A stretch of 64,000 nt of DNA from JANWWM01 sp046292465 (GTDB lineage: Bacteria > Bacteroidota > Chlorobiia > Chlorobiales > Thermochlorobacteraceae). The translations under genes were made by a program, and so were the position numbers. The DNA is taken from NCBI GenBank assembly GCA_046292465.1, contig JBKBRB010000010.1, positions 22,626-86,625 of the forward strand. Reading direction: 5' to 3'. Under the pieces are notes generated by a model. The model did not search any database and was not told the DNA's origin. It was given only the letters and a program-made list of their open reading frames with translations. The first letter of the stretch is position 1. Each line of letters begins with the position of its first letter. Shown here piece after piece: positions 8,162 to 16,218 of this stretch.

Positions 8162-10009
8162 ATGACGCACCTTTTCCGAATCGCTTGTTTTGCACTAATC
8201 CTCTTTTCCATTTCAAGCTGCGCAATCACCGAAAAAGCAACCAAACGCTTTTCAGGACCTTTCGTCTCATACAAGGTTGATGCCTCAAAGCCTGAAACAG
8301 GAACGATTGGCGTTACAATGGAACTGCACGGCGCGCAACTTGGCGATGAAGCCCTGTTCTGCATTCCTGCATGGGCACCGGGCGCATATCAATTCATTGA
8401 GTATGGCAAGTTCATCAAAGCCATTTATCCGATTGCTGAAAATGGCGATACACTTCCCTACGCGCAATTCAACTCATGCGTTTGGCAAATTCAAAAAGCA
8501 AAACGGCTTAAAAAAGTGAGCTATCTTGTTGGAGAAACGACTGACCTCAAAGGTGGCGTGCTGTGGGTAGAGACAACCGAAATCAACCCGAAGCGCATTT
8601 ACTTCAATGGCACAAATGTCTTCGGCTATCTCGATGGCTTCAAACAGTTACCATGCGAAGTGAAATACAACTTGCCAACCGGCTGGAAGGTTGCCTCTGC
8701 GATTGAGGTTCAGCCAAATTCTACGGAAGCCGTTGCTAAGGATTACGACGAACTCGTCGATGCGCCCGTATTGATGGGCAAGTTTGAGCGTGCCGAAGCC
8801 ATCATTCTCGGCAAGCCACACAGTTTCGTGATTGATTCCGACGAGCCATATCGCGCCGATAGCCTCATCAAAGTAACAGACGAAATTGTCAAAGCGCATT
8901 ATCGCTTATTCGGCGAGTTGCCCTATAACAAGTATGTGTTTTTGTTCCGCTTAGTTCGTCCGAAATTTCTCTCATCATTTGGCGCGTTGGAGCATCGCAA
9001 TTCTTCTGCCTACTTCATGCCTGTTGGTGATTGGCGCAACGTGCGTGCTGACCAACTCACGAACACCATCAGCCATGAATTTTTCCATCTTTGGAATCCA
9101 AAGCGCATTCACAGCACACTTTTGGGGAGCAAAGAAAACGGCGGATTTGATTATCAAAATCGGCTCTACACGCCGAACATCTGGTTTGTAGAAGGCATGA
9201 CGGATTACTACGCCGATATGCTACTTGTTCGAAACCACATCATTCCGCCACGAGCCTTTCTGGACGGGCTTCTACAGCGGCTTTCCTACTTGAAGATGTT
9301 TCCGTCGGAAAATGCCGAGAGTTTAGAATCTTTGAGCCTGCGCCTTGCCAACACGGAAAGTTCCGAAGAAATGATTCCCTTTTACATCAAAGGCACGCTC
9401 GTTGCGATGATGCTCGATATTGAACTGCGTATGCTTTCTAACGATAAGTTCAGTGCCGATTCGCTCTTGATTAAGATGAATGAAGCATTCGGAAAAGTTC
9501 AAAAGGCATATCCCGAAGATTCGCTGATATATGTGATTCAAAATCTTTCAGGCGTCAATCTAATGCCATTCTACACGAAGTATGTGATTGGGATTGATTC
9601 GCTGGATATAGAAAAATACTTTGAGAAAGTCGGTCTTGAACTGACTTCGCGCGACGAAGAAACCACGTTTGCAGGCTACTTGGCACTTCCCGATACGGCG
9701 GACAATCTCATCGTTGGATTTGTTATGCCTAATTCAGAGGCGGCGAAAATGGGCGTGCAATCGGGCGACGAAATCATTGAAATTGATGGCATCACTAAAA
9801 ACGACAAAGAGCGGTTTATTCAGCGCGTTTTGTTTTATGAAGGGCAGAAATCGGGCGACTCGACAACGGTTGTCGTCTTGCGCGGTGGCGAGCCTATCAC
9901 ACTGCGCGGAAAAGTGGGCAAGCGCAACATCAAAAAGAAAAGTATTGAGCCATTAAAAACGGCAGATGAAACGGTGCGGCGCAGACGATTGGAAATGTTC
10001 GGCTTTTGA
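8162..10009 (+). CDS. M61 family metallopeptidase lipoprotein with PDZ domain
   Basis: The 615-residue protein has a lipoprotein signal (CFALILFSISSC, lipobox SISSC), an N-terminal M61 domain, the zinc-binding helix SHEFFHLWNPKRI at about residue 303, and the downstream FVEGMTDYYADM segment at about 340 carrying the third-ligand Glu. A PDZ domain follows at about 510-580 (VMPNSEAAKMGVQSGDEI). This matches glycyl-aminopeptidase/M61 architecture (about 600 aa). It should act on peptides in the periplasm, anchored to a membrane by its lipid. Substrate specificity is not visible. Confidence 0.9.
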   Translation: MTHLFRIACFALILFSISSCAITEKATKRFSGPFVSYKVDASKPETGTIGVTMELHGAQLGDEALFCIPAWAPGAYQFIEYGKFIKAIYPIAENGDTLPYAQFNSCVWQIQKAKRLKKVSYLVGETTDLKGGVLWVETTEINPKRIYFNGTNVFGYLDGFKQLPCEVKYNLPTGWKVASAIEVQPNSTEAVAKDYDELVDAPVLMGKFERAEAIILGKPHSFVIDSDEPYRADSLIKVTDEIVKAHYRLFGELPYNKYVFLFRLVRPKFLSSFGALEHRNSSAYFMPVGDWRNVRADQLTNTISHEFFHLWNPKRIHSTLLGSKENGGFDYQNRLYTPNIWFVEGMTDYYADMLLVRNHIIPPRAFLDGLLQRLSYLKMFPSENAESLESLSLRLANTESSEEMIPFYIKGTLVAMMLDIELRMLSNDKFSADSLLIKMNEAFGKVQKAYPEDSLIYVIQNLSGVNLMPFYTKYVIGIDSLDIEKYFEKVGLELTSRDEETTFAGYLALPDTADNLIVGFVMPNSEAAKMGVQSGDEIIEIDGITKNDKERFIQRVLFYEGQKSGDSTTVVVLRGGEPITLRGKVGKRNIKKKSIEPLKTADETVRRRRLEMFGF

Positions 10010-10040
10010 AATTGAGCGAAATAAAATTGCGCGAAATAAA

Positions 10041-10072
10041 AAAGTCCGCCTCATTTTGGAGAAGCGGACTTT
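10041..10072 (-). terminator. Intrinsic terminator between the M61 peptidase and cytochrome genes
   Basis: AAAGTCCGC (10041-10049) pairs with GCGGACTTT (10064-10072). Read on the minus strand the stem is followed by a strong T-run (TTTTTTTATTTC), placing it 24 nt after the cytochrome gene stop. On the plus strand the tail is weak, though it may also stop readthrough from the peptidase gene. Confidence 0.85.
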
Positions 10073-10095
10073 GACTGTGTTGCCAACTTCTAAAA

Positions 10096-11877
10096 TTATC
10101 GCGTGCGAAGGTTTGAAACCGTTGCGCCAAGCGAGACGATAAGCGCGCCGACAATCACACCAACGACAATGAAAACACGAGTTCGGCTCTTTTCGTCTTC
10201 TTCGCGCTTTGCAATCAGGTTCGCCGTTGAATCGCGTAAGACAAGGGCTTCGCTGAGTTTTTCTTCGAGAATGGTAGAACGAACCACATGGTGCAATGTT
10301 CCTGCTTCATTCGCCTTTGTTCCAAATTCTTCTAAGAAGGCTTTTTCAGGTTTCACATAGTCGCCTTTCTTTTCACGCGCTTCAACAAACTCGATTCCGT
10401 CGTTGTAAGTCTTCTCGAGGCTGGTGAGCCAGATATTGGCTTTGCTTGCACTGCCTAAGGCTTTCAAATTGGCATAGTAGCGTCGCATGCCTTGCGCGTA
10501 GTCGGTGATTTCCGCCATCGTATTGAGCGTGTCTTCAAGTGTTTTCAACTCTGCAAGTTTTGACGGAGAAGCGTATCCGAGCACGGCGGGCGCGAGTTTA
10601 ATTGCGTTCAGAGTATCCTGCTTCGTGTCAAGTTTCAAGTTATACTTTGCTTTGCGGAAGAAGAAGGTCGCCAGTTTGAGCGAGTCTTCTTTGGTTTCAA
10701 TGGGTGCGGCTTTGTAAAGAATGCCTGCATAAAAACCTTGTTGCGTTGCAAAGCGGAGCGAATCATCTTCGGTTTTGAGGTCGCCGACCGTAAGCGAAAT
10801 CAAATTAAACTCGTTTAACAGTTGCGAGACGTTCACAAGGTATTCGGGTTGTTCAGGCACATTGGCGTTGTGGCAGTTGGTGCATTGCGCGCCATCGTGT
10901 GCGCCGACCTTGTCGTGTCCCCAGTCAGCAATCGCGTGTCCGTTAGGCGAGCCGTGGCAACTAATACAGCCGGGCATATTGTTAGCGGCGTAAGCGGCTT
11001 CGTGCGGACCGGCGTGGAAAGCGGCGGCAACTGCACCATGGCACGTGTTACATGCTTCTTTGATGGAAGAAACTTCGGGCAAGTGGTCGCCGTGATTGCT
11101 ATGACAGCCGTTGCAAGACGGCGCGCCAACGGCATTCTTGATGTAAATCGAATTGGCGTGAACGCTTTGCATGTAGGCGGCGGTGTGGTCTTCGTAAGAC
11201 TTGCCTTTCTTTTCCAACGACGGCGTAATGTATGATTCATTGCTATGGCAAGAGCCGCACATATTCGCCACGTTTTTGATATGCGTCATTGAAGTTACTT
11301 GTGAGCCTTTCATTGCGCCGTGCCCGCCATGGCAGTCGACGCAACTGGCGGATTTGTCGTTGCCTTCTTTGAAAAGAGCGCGTCCGTGAGCGCTTCCCAA
11401 AAACTCCGCAGAAATGCCCACCACAGGCTCTTTGGAGAGCGTATAAGTTTCCATCTTTTCAGGATTCTCGTGGCAGGAAGCGCACCATTGGACTTGGTCT
11501 TTACGAGACGCTTTTCCGATGAACTTTTGAACAGTTCCTTTGGCGTCTTTCATATCGACGTGTGCCGATTTCCAATTCGCCATTGTGATTGAGGCATCAG
11601 GATTGCCACCGTGGCAACCCACACAAGAAACGCCTGCATTGTGGTGCGTGTCTATTGCCCAAGTGCCTTCCATCACTTGCGCTTTACCCGAAAGCTGCGA
11701 ATGGCATTTGAAGCAACCGCTTTCATCTTTGAGAGCAACAGTCTTTGAGGTTTCTGTATTGGACGAAGGTGATGGCTCTTCGCCAAAGGCAATCTTTTCT
11801 CCGATAAGCGTGTAGCAAAATGCGCCGAAGAAAAAGACGAGTGCGAAAATGGAAAGTCTTACGTGAAGCGGTTTCAT
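10096..11877 (-). CDS. Nonaheme c-type cytochrome, membrane-anchored
   Basis: The 593-residue protein has nine CXXCH haem-binding sites between residues 55 and 336: CFKCH, CVGCH, CASCH, CVDCH, CGSCH, CNGCH, CNTCH, CISCH and CTNCH. An N-terminal hydrophobic segment (about 8-25) exports it, a helical haem-free region spans about 345-560, and a C-terminal membrane span (VFIVVGVIVGALIVSLGATV) ends the protein. The many nearby histidines suggest bis-His haems. Such proteins shuttle electrons between the quinone pool and periplasmic or extracellular acceptors, as in NapC/NrfH- or Cyc2-linked chains, but no partner gene is adjacent, so its donor and acceptor are unknown. It has its own terminator and appears monocistronic. 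Confidence 0.88.
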   Translation of the reverse strand: MKPLHVRLSIFALVFFFGAFCYTLIGEKIAFGEEPSPSSNTETSKTVALKDESGCFKCHSQLSGKAQVMEGTWAIDTHHNAGVSCVGCHGGNPDASITMANWKSAHVDMKDAKGTVQKFIGKASRKDQVQWCASCHENPEKMETYTLSKEPVVGISAEFLGSAHGRALFKEGNDKSASCVDCHGGHGAMKGSQVTSMTHIKNVANMCGSCHSNESYITPSLEKKGKSYEDHTAAYMQSVHANSIYIKNAVGAPSCNGCHSNHGDHLPEVSSIKEACNTCHGAVAAAFHAGPHEAAYAANNMPGCISCHGSPNGHAIADWGHDKVGAHDGAQCTNCHNANVPEQPEYLVNVSQLLNEFNLISLTVGDLKTEDDSLRFATQQGFYAGILYKAAPIETKEDSLKLATFFFRKAKYNLKLDTKQDTLNAIKLAPAVLGYASPSKLAELKTLEDTLNTMAEITDYAQGMRRYYANLKALGSASKANIWLTSLEKTYNDGIEFVEAREKKGDYVKPEKAFLEEFGTKANEAGTLHHVVRSTILEEKLSEALVLRDSTANLIAKREEDEKSRTRVFIVVGVIVGALIVSLGATVSNLRTR

Positions 11878-12041
11878 TGGTGGTTGCTGAATTGTGTCAG
11901 GTTAAATGAAAATACGCCGATAGAACTCTTTGAAAAGCATAAACCTTGACGGGCTACTTTTCCGTTTCAAAAGAGATTGAATTTACTGCTTGAACGGCTT
12001 AACAACTGCAAGGAAGAAGCACAAAGTTATATCAGCAACGG

Positions 12042-12069
12042 CGAGATGCCAAATACGAGATGCCAAATA
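12042..12069. repeat. 14-bp perfect tandem duplication
   Basis: CGAGATGCCAAATA occurs twice head-to-tail (12042-12055 and 12056-12069) just outside the terminator of the type IX secreted protein gene. It looks like a slippage or duplication event without evident function. Confidence 0.6.
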
Positions 12070-12073
12070 AAAA

Positions 12074-12100
12074 AGGCGAGCATAAAACTCGCCTCTTTGT
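12074..12100 (-). terminator. Intrinsic terminator of the type IX secreted protein gene
   Basis: AGGCGAG (12074-12080) pairs with CTCGCCT (12088-12094) around a 7-nt loop; flanking A and T bases extend the stem. On the minus strand the stem is followed by TTTTTTATTT. It lies about 15 nt beyond the stop of the gene at 12115. Confidence 0.85.
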
Positions 12101-12114
12101 TCGGAAATCGTTGC

Positions 12115-13449
12115 TTACTTGACAAGCATCATTTTGCGCGTTTGCACAAAATTGCCGGCTTGCAAGCGATAAAAATAAACACCGCTTGAAAGTTGATTGG
12201 CGTTGAAATTAACCGTGTATGACCCTGCTTCTTGGCGACCATTCACAAGTGTGGCAACTTCTTTGCCAAGCATATCAAAAACTTTGAGCGATACGTTGCC
12301 CGCTGTTGGAAGTTGATAAGCAATTGTTGTAGTCGGGTTGAATGGGTTCGGATAGTTTTGGTCCAACGCAAATTGCTTCGGCAAGCCGACATTCACTTCA
12401 ATGACGTTGCTGTATTCAAACTGTCCGTCAAAGTCAATTTGCTTTAAGCGATAGAAGACTCTGCCGCTCGCTTGTGCATCGGTGAAGGAATAAGATTGCG
12501 CTTCGGTGGTGGTGCCTGCACCGCGCACGAAGCCGAGAGCCGTCCAGTTGGCTTGGTCGTTGGAGCGTTGCACTTCAAAGCCTGAGTTATTGACTTCAGA
12601 GGCGGTTGTCCAAGTTAAACGCACGCCGTTGTTCAAAACTTGTGCGTTGAACGAAGTGAGTTCAACCGGCAGGGCGACTGGATTGGTGTGGAACGGTCCA
12701 GTGTAGCCAGAGGGCGGCGAAGTGAAGTTCGGGTCATATCCAAGATTTAAACCCGCTGTACCGGGAACAAGTACATTTGAGAAGAACGGATTGTTTACCC
12801 CAACGATAACCGCGAATACGCGCACATCACCAGCAGAAGTTGCCCCCAAGGCAGAAAGCGTAAAACGAATCTCAAAACCTGTGTTGGTGGTGCGGATATT
12901 GCTTGCAGTCTGATTATTGAGCGCAAAGGTTGCCGCACCAGCAGAGAGAACGCTCCCTGCACTGTTGCTTGTAGCAGTTGTGCTTGCCGTGCCCAAATTC
13001 TGTGATGCAGGAATGCCGCCAGTCTTTGCAATCCAAACAGCGCCGTCGCTTGTGCGAACAGAGAGCATGTAATCGACTTCAAAGTCGGCGCGGTAGTTGT
13101 TGTTTACCCAAGTGCTATCCAAATAAGTGCCCGTGCCAGAGGCGCAGCTGAGGCGTGTGCCTGCGGGTCGACCTGCAACTTCGCTAAACCCGAGCCAAAT
13201 GGCTAATTGATTGCCGTTGGCTTCGACTTTGGAAGAAACGCCAATGTAAAGGTCAGTTCCGTTTGTCCAAGTTCTGATAGCACCGATGTCAGAGTCGGAA
13301 CCGAAGCCGTTGTTCGAGATAGGATTCGAGTTGGCAAAAGAGGTTTGGTACTCAGCAGGGTTTACCGTTCCATTGATGGTTGGTTGTGCAAAGAGTGTAA
13401 CTGCACCGCATACGAGCGTGCAAAGCAAAGTGAATACTGCTTGTCTCAT
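12115..13449 (-). CDS. Secreted protein with type IX secretion C-terminal sorting domain
   Basis: The 444-residue protein has a signal peptide (MRQAVFTLLCTLVCGAVTLFA) and ends in a type A T9SS sorting domain of about 90 residues: FALDQNYPNPFNPTTTIAY, then LKVFDMLGKEVATLVNG, GSYTVNFNA and a final VQTRKMMLVK. The middle contains a beta-rich carbohydrate-binding-like region (about 25-250) and a fibronectin-like segment (LTSFNAQVLNNGVRLTW, about 262-350). It should be exported by Sec, passed through the PorT-type machine and attached to or released from the cell surface. The type IX machinery itself is not in this window. No enzymatic motif was seen. Confidence 0.9.
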   Translation of the reverse strand: MRQAVFTLLCTLVCGAVTLFAQPTINGTVNPAEYQTSFANSNPISNNGFGSDSDIGAIRTWTNGTDLYIGVSSKVEANGNQLAIWLGFSEVAGRPAGTRLSCASGTGTYLDSTWVNNNYRADFEVDYMLSVRTSDGAVWIAKTGGIPASQNLGTASTTATSNSAGSVLSAGAATFALNNQTASNIRTTNTGFEIRFTLSALGATSAGDVRVFAVIVGVNNPFFSNVLVPGTAGLNLGYDPNFTSPPSGYTGPFHTNPVALPVELTSFNAQVLNNGVRLTWTTASEVNNSGFEVQRSNDQANWTALGFVRGAGTTTEAQSYSFTDAQASGRVFYRLKQIDFDGQFEYSNVIEVNVGLPKQFALDQNYPNPFNPTTTIAYQLPTAGNVSLKVFDMLGKEVATLVNGRQEAGSYTVNFNANQLSSGVYFYRLQAGNFVQTRKMMLVK

Positions 13450-13597
13450 CGTATTGGAAATTTTAAGTTAAATGTTGTTATTGATTGTTGTTGAGGCATT
13501 GAAGCCATCTGAATCTATAAACTTTAATGCATACTTTCAAGTATGTGATGAAACAAAAAATAAATTTCTATTTTTCGGAAAATTTCAGGAGGAAGTT

Positions 13598-14431
13598 ATG
13601 AACGCCGTTGAACCTGATTTTGTATCTGCTGATGCCTATCCGCTTTCGGCTTATGAAAAGGCGGCATTAGGCGGAAATGACCCGCGCTGCATTCCACAGC
13701 ATTTGGACGGACCGCCGCCGATGTGCAGTGAAATCGTTTATCCAAACTACACCGAAGAAGAACAACAGATTTGGCAAACGCTTTATCACCGACAGATCGA
13801 GCTACTGCCAAACCGTGCTTGTGATGAGTTTCTGCACGGCGTAAAAATGCTCAAACTCAATCCGAATAAGATTCCCTCGCTTGCCGAACTTTCCAATGTT
13901 TTGGAAGCGCAAACGGATTGGTGCATTGCGCGCATTCCGGGGCTTTTGCACGAGCAAGATTTTTTCAAACTGCTTGCCGAGCGTGTGTTTCCTTCAACCG
14001 ACTACATTCGTGGCAAAGATGAAATGGGCTACACGCCTGCGCCCGACCTCTTTCACGACATCTTTGGGCACATGCCGATGCTGACCAACAAGGACTTTGC
14101 GGACTTTTACCAACTTTTCGGCAAAGCCGCTCTGAACGCCAAAGGAAGCGACCGCACGGCATTGGAGCGTTTCCACTGGTTCACAGTTGAATTCGGATTG
14201 ATTGAAACTCCAAACGGACGACGCATCTACGGTGCAGGCACGCTTTCAAGCGCGACCGAAGTTCTACACAGCCTGTCTGATAACGTCGTTGTTCATCGAT
14301 TCTCACCTGAAAAAATTATCAATCAAGACTATGACGTGTGGCACTTGCAGCCGATTCTCTTCGCAATAGAGTCTTTTGAAGAGTTAAAGCAAGGATTCCG
14401 AGATTGGACACGGTTGCGAGGCTTGCTGTAA
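13598..14431 (+). CDS. phhA: Phenylalanine 4-hydroxylase
   Basis: The 277-residue protein belongs to the non-haem iron aromatic amino acid hydroxylases. The iron ligands are visible: two His in LFHDIFGHMP (about 193-198) and the Glu in WFTVEFGLIE (about 235-240). It converts phenylalanine to tyrosine using O2 and a tetrahydropterin. The ATG at 13598 follows a strong AGGAGG (13588-13593); longer readings of the frame add 42 residues without homology. It lies alone, divergent from the T9SS protein gene. With fumarylacetoacetase at 58964 it points to aerobic phenylalanine/tyrosine breakdown, though tyrosine supply is an alternative role. No pterin dehydratase gene was found nearby. Confidence 0.95.
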   Translation: MNAVEPDFVSADAYPLSAYEKAALGGNDPRCIPQHLDGPPPMCSEIVYPNYTEEEQQIWQTLYHRQIELLPNRACDEFLHGVKMLKLNPNKIPSLAELSNVLEAQTDWCIARIPGLLHEQDFFKLLAERVFPSTDYIRGKDEMGYTPAPDLFHDIFGHMPMLTNKDFADFYQLFGKAALNAKGSDRTALERFHWFTVEFGLIETPNGRRIYGAGTLSSATEVLHSLSDNVVVHRFSPEKIINQDYDVWHLQPILFAIESFEELKQGFRDWTRLRGLL

Positions 14432-14525
14432 GCAGGTGTGAATGATAGCGAAGTTGAAAATACAGAACAGAACCTATGCTGAGTAGGTTTTGAGTGCACA
14501 GGAACGCATGGAACTTTTGAACGCG

Positions 14526-15203
14526 CTATGCGCTGGTGGCAAGGTGCTTGAGCGTATAGAAGCAGTTCTTTCCGTCCATGTGTAAATGAATCACACCTGC
14601 CCGCACTAATGAAACTAAAATACGCGCTGCTCGCCGATTGGAAACATTGACTAATCGGCTGTATTCAACCAGCGTGATGCGATGGTAAGTGTTCAAATAC
14701 TTCATCAGCGTGCGTTCATTATCGCCAAAGGAGATGCGAATCGGGCGATGTTCGGCTTTTAAGAGTTGAACGGCTTCGGGTGCAGCGATGAGATTTTTGT
14801 CGTTATTGCGCAGATACACTTTACGCTCCACCACTTTCTTGAAGGTCTTCGCGTCGCGCGTTGTAGAGAGATGAAAGTGAGGTTTCGTTGTGCTTTCCTC
14901 AATCATAACCGCTAAGACATCGCGTCCGCGAAACTCCACCACATCGGTCTTGAAAGGCACGGCAGGGTGAATAAAGTCGTTTGCCGCTTCCCAGATAATT
15001 TCTGCCGTTTCTTTCTCGCTTTCAATGCCGACAATACGTTTATCGTCATCAACACCGATGAGAATTGTGCCCCCGGAAGTGTTAGCGAAAGCAGAGATAG
15101 ATTTTGCGATTTTTTCGGGAGAGTGGACAAGTCGCTTAAATTCAACATGCTGGTTTTCCCCTGCCTCTACAAGTCGTAAAAGCTCTAAATCGGTAAGCGT
15201 CAT
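14526..15203 (-). CDS. AlbA_2 (Schlafen-like) domain protein with C-terminal winged helix
   Basis: The 225-residue protein opens with an AlbA_2/Schlafen-type module (about 10-135): QHVEFKRLVHS, ISAFANTSGGTILIGVDDD and a later RGRDVLAVMIEES, ending VYLRNNDKN. The C-terminal ~75 residues form a winged-helix-like domain (YHRITLVEYSRLVNVSNRR). Such proteins are usually transcriptional regulators or nucleic-acid-binding proteins; the EFK and GG-x-x-x-GVDD motifs are intact. No target is evident. It converges with phhA and lies about 125 bp downstream of the lipoprotein gene at 15329. Confidence 0.85.
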   Translation of the reverse strand: MTLTDLELLRLVEAGENQHVEFKRLVHSPEKIAKSISAFANTSGGTILIGVDDDKRIVGIESEKETAEIIWEAANDFIHPAVPFKTDVVEFRGRDVLAVMIEESTTKPHFHLSTTRDAKTFKKVVERKVYLRNNDKNLIAAPEAVQLLKAEHRPIRISFGDNERTLMKYLNTYHRITLVEYSRLVNVSNRRAARILVSLVRAGVIHLHMDGKNCFYTLKHLATSA

Positions 15204-15328
15204 GGTAAGGTTGCTGTTTTAAGCGTTACAAACGAGGTCGTGGCGCTTGTGCACTAACGACAATGTTCTCGTTCATGAAGACAAAACAGACGAAAGAACA
15301 GTGCAAGAAGTGTGTATCGGGTCTCTCC

Positions 15329-16108
15329 TTAACGTCGTTTAGGTTTAGATTTTTTGGATTTCTTTTTGGATTTGTCATCTTCTTTTGCCGCTTGTGGTGG
15401 CGGGGCACCGATGTTGCCTACAGGCAGAGGAATTTTGACTGTCGGATAGTTCAGGTAGGCAAACGTGGCTAAAATGTAGTTGATGGCTTGCGCTTCACCA
15501 TCGGTAAGTGTGCCCAAAGGGTGATCTATGATAACATTGTATTGCAGACTGTCTCTCTCAAAGAAGCCCATATTATATTGGCGAGCGTTGAAGTTATATC
15601 GTCCGTAATACGATTGACGCCAACCGCGTTCTGCTTCAAAAAGTGAATCCAATCGCCAATCGCTTCGCGGCAACTGATTCTTGCCGAAGGAAAGCGCTTC
15701 TTGAACCTGTGCCCAAATCCCTGTGGAGTCGAAGGTGCGGTAAGCAACAGAAATTGTAATGCTGATTTTTTCGTTGCCGAAGAAATTTATCAAGTTCTCG
15801 TATTGACGACGCGAGCCAGCCCAGTTCTTCGGTATAGAAAATTGACAACCGAGAACACTATCGCGAGTAACTTCCATAGAGTATCCGCCATCGGAAAGCA
15901 TGTTGTAGCGAAGCGTCATGACGGGATTGACACGCGTGTCTGTCGTAATTTCAACATAATCGAGCTCATCGACAACTTGTGAAGTGGTATCAATCGGTGG
16001 CGGCTCAGGCATCGGTGTTATCCTTGCAACCTGTTTTGAACCTCCGCAGCCAGAAGTGATGCTTATGGTTAGAAGAACAAATAAACAGAGAAGTAGTGTA
16101 TGTCGCAT
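15329..16108 (-). CDS. Lipoprotein of unknown function
   Basis: The 259-residue product from ATG 16108 begins with a lipoprotein signal (LLLCLFVLLTISITSGC, lipobox ITSGC), followed by a Pro-rich linker (ITPMPEPPPIDTT) and a domain of about 150 residues with LGCQFSIPKNWAGSRR and RGWRQSYYGRYNFNAR. It ends in a lysine-rich tail (DDKSKKKSKKSKPKRR). The domain resembles periplasmic PsbP/lipoprotein-type beta folds only vaguely, and no family was recognised. The frame is open 53 residues further upstream, but the lipobox fixes the start. It is divergent from pabBC with a 110-bp promoter region between. Confidence 0.7.
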   Translation of the reverse strand: MRHTLLLCLFVLLTISITSGCGGSKQVARITPMPEPPPIDTTSQVVDELDYVEITTDTRVNPVMTLRYNMLSDGGYSMEVTRDSVLGCQFSIPKNWAGSRRQYENLINFFGNEKISITISVAYRTFDSTGIWAQVQEALSFGKNQLPRSDWRLDSLFEAERGWRQSYYGRYNFNARQYNMGFFERDSLQYNVIIDHPLGTLTDGEAQAINYILATFAYLNYPTVKIPLPVGNIGAPPPQAAKEDDKSKKKSKKSKPKRR

Positions 16109-16218
16109 TGCGTCGAGAACAGCGAAGTTTGAACAAAGTTTTGCTCTAACAACAGAGGCATATGAATAAAATAAAATAAACTTACAAAAATTCCGCACGT
16201 GTCTAAAAATTTTATCCA

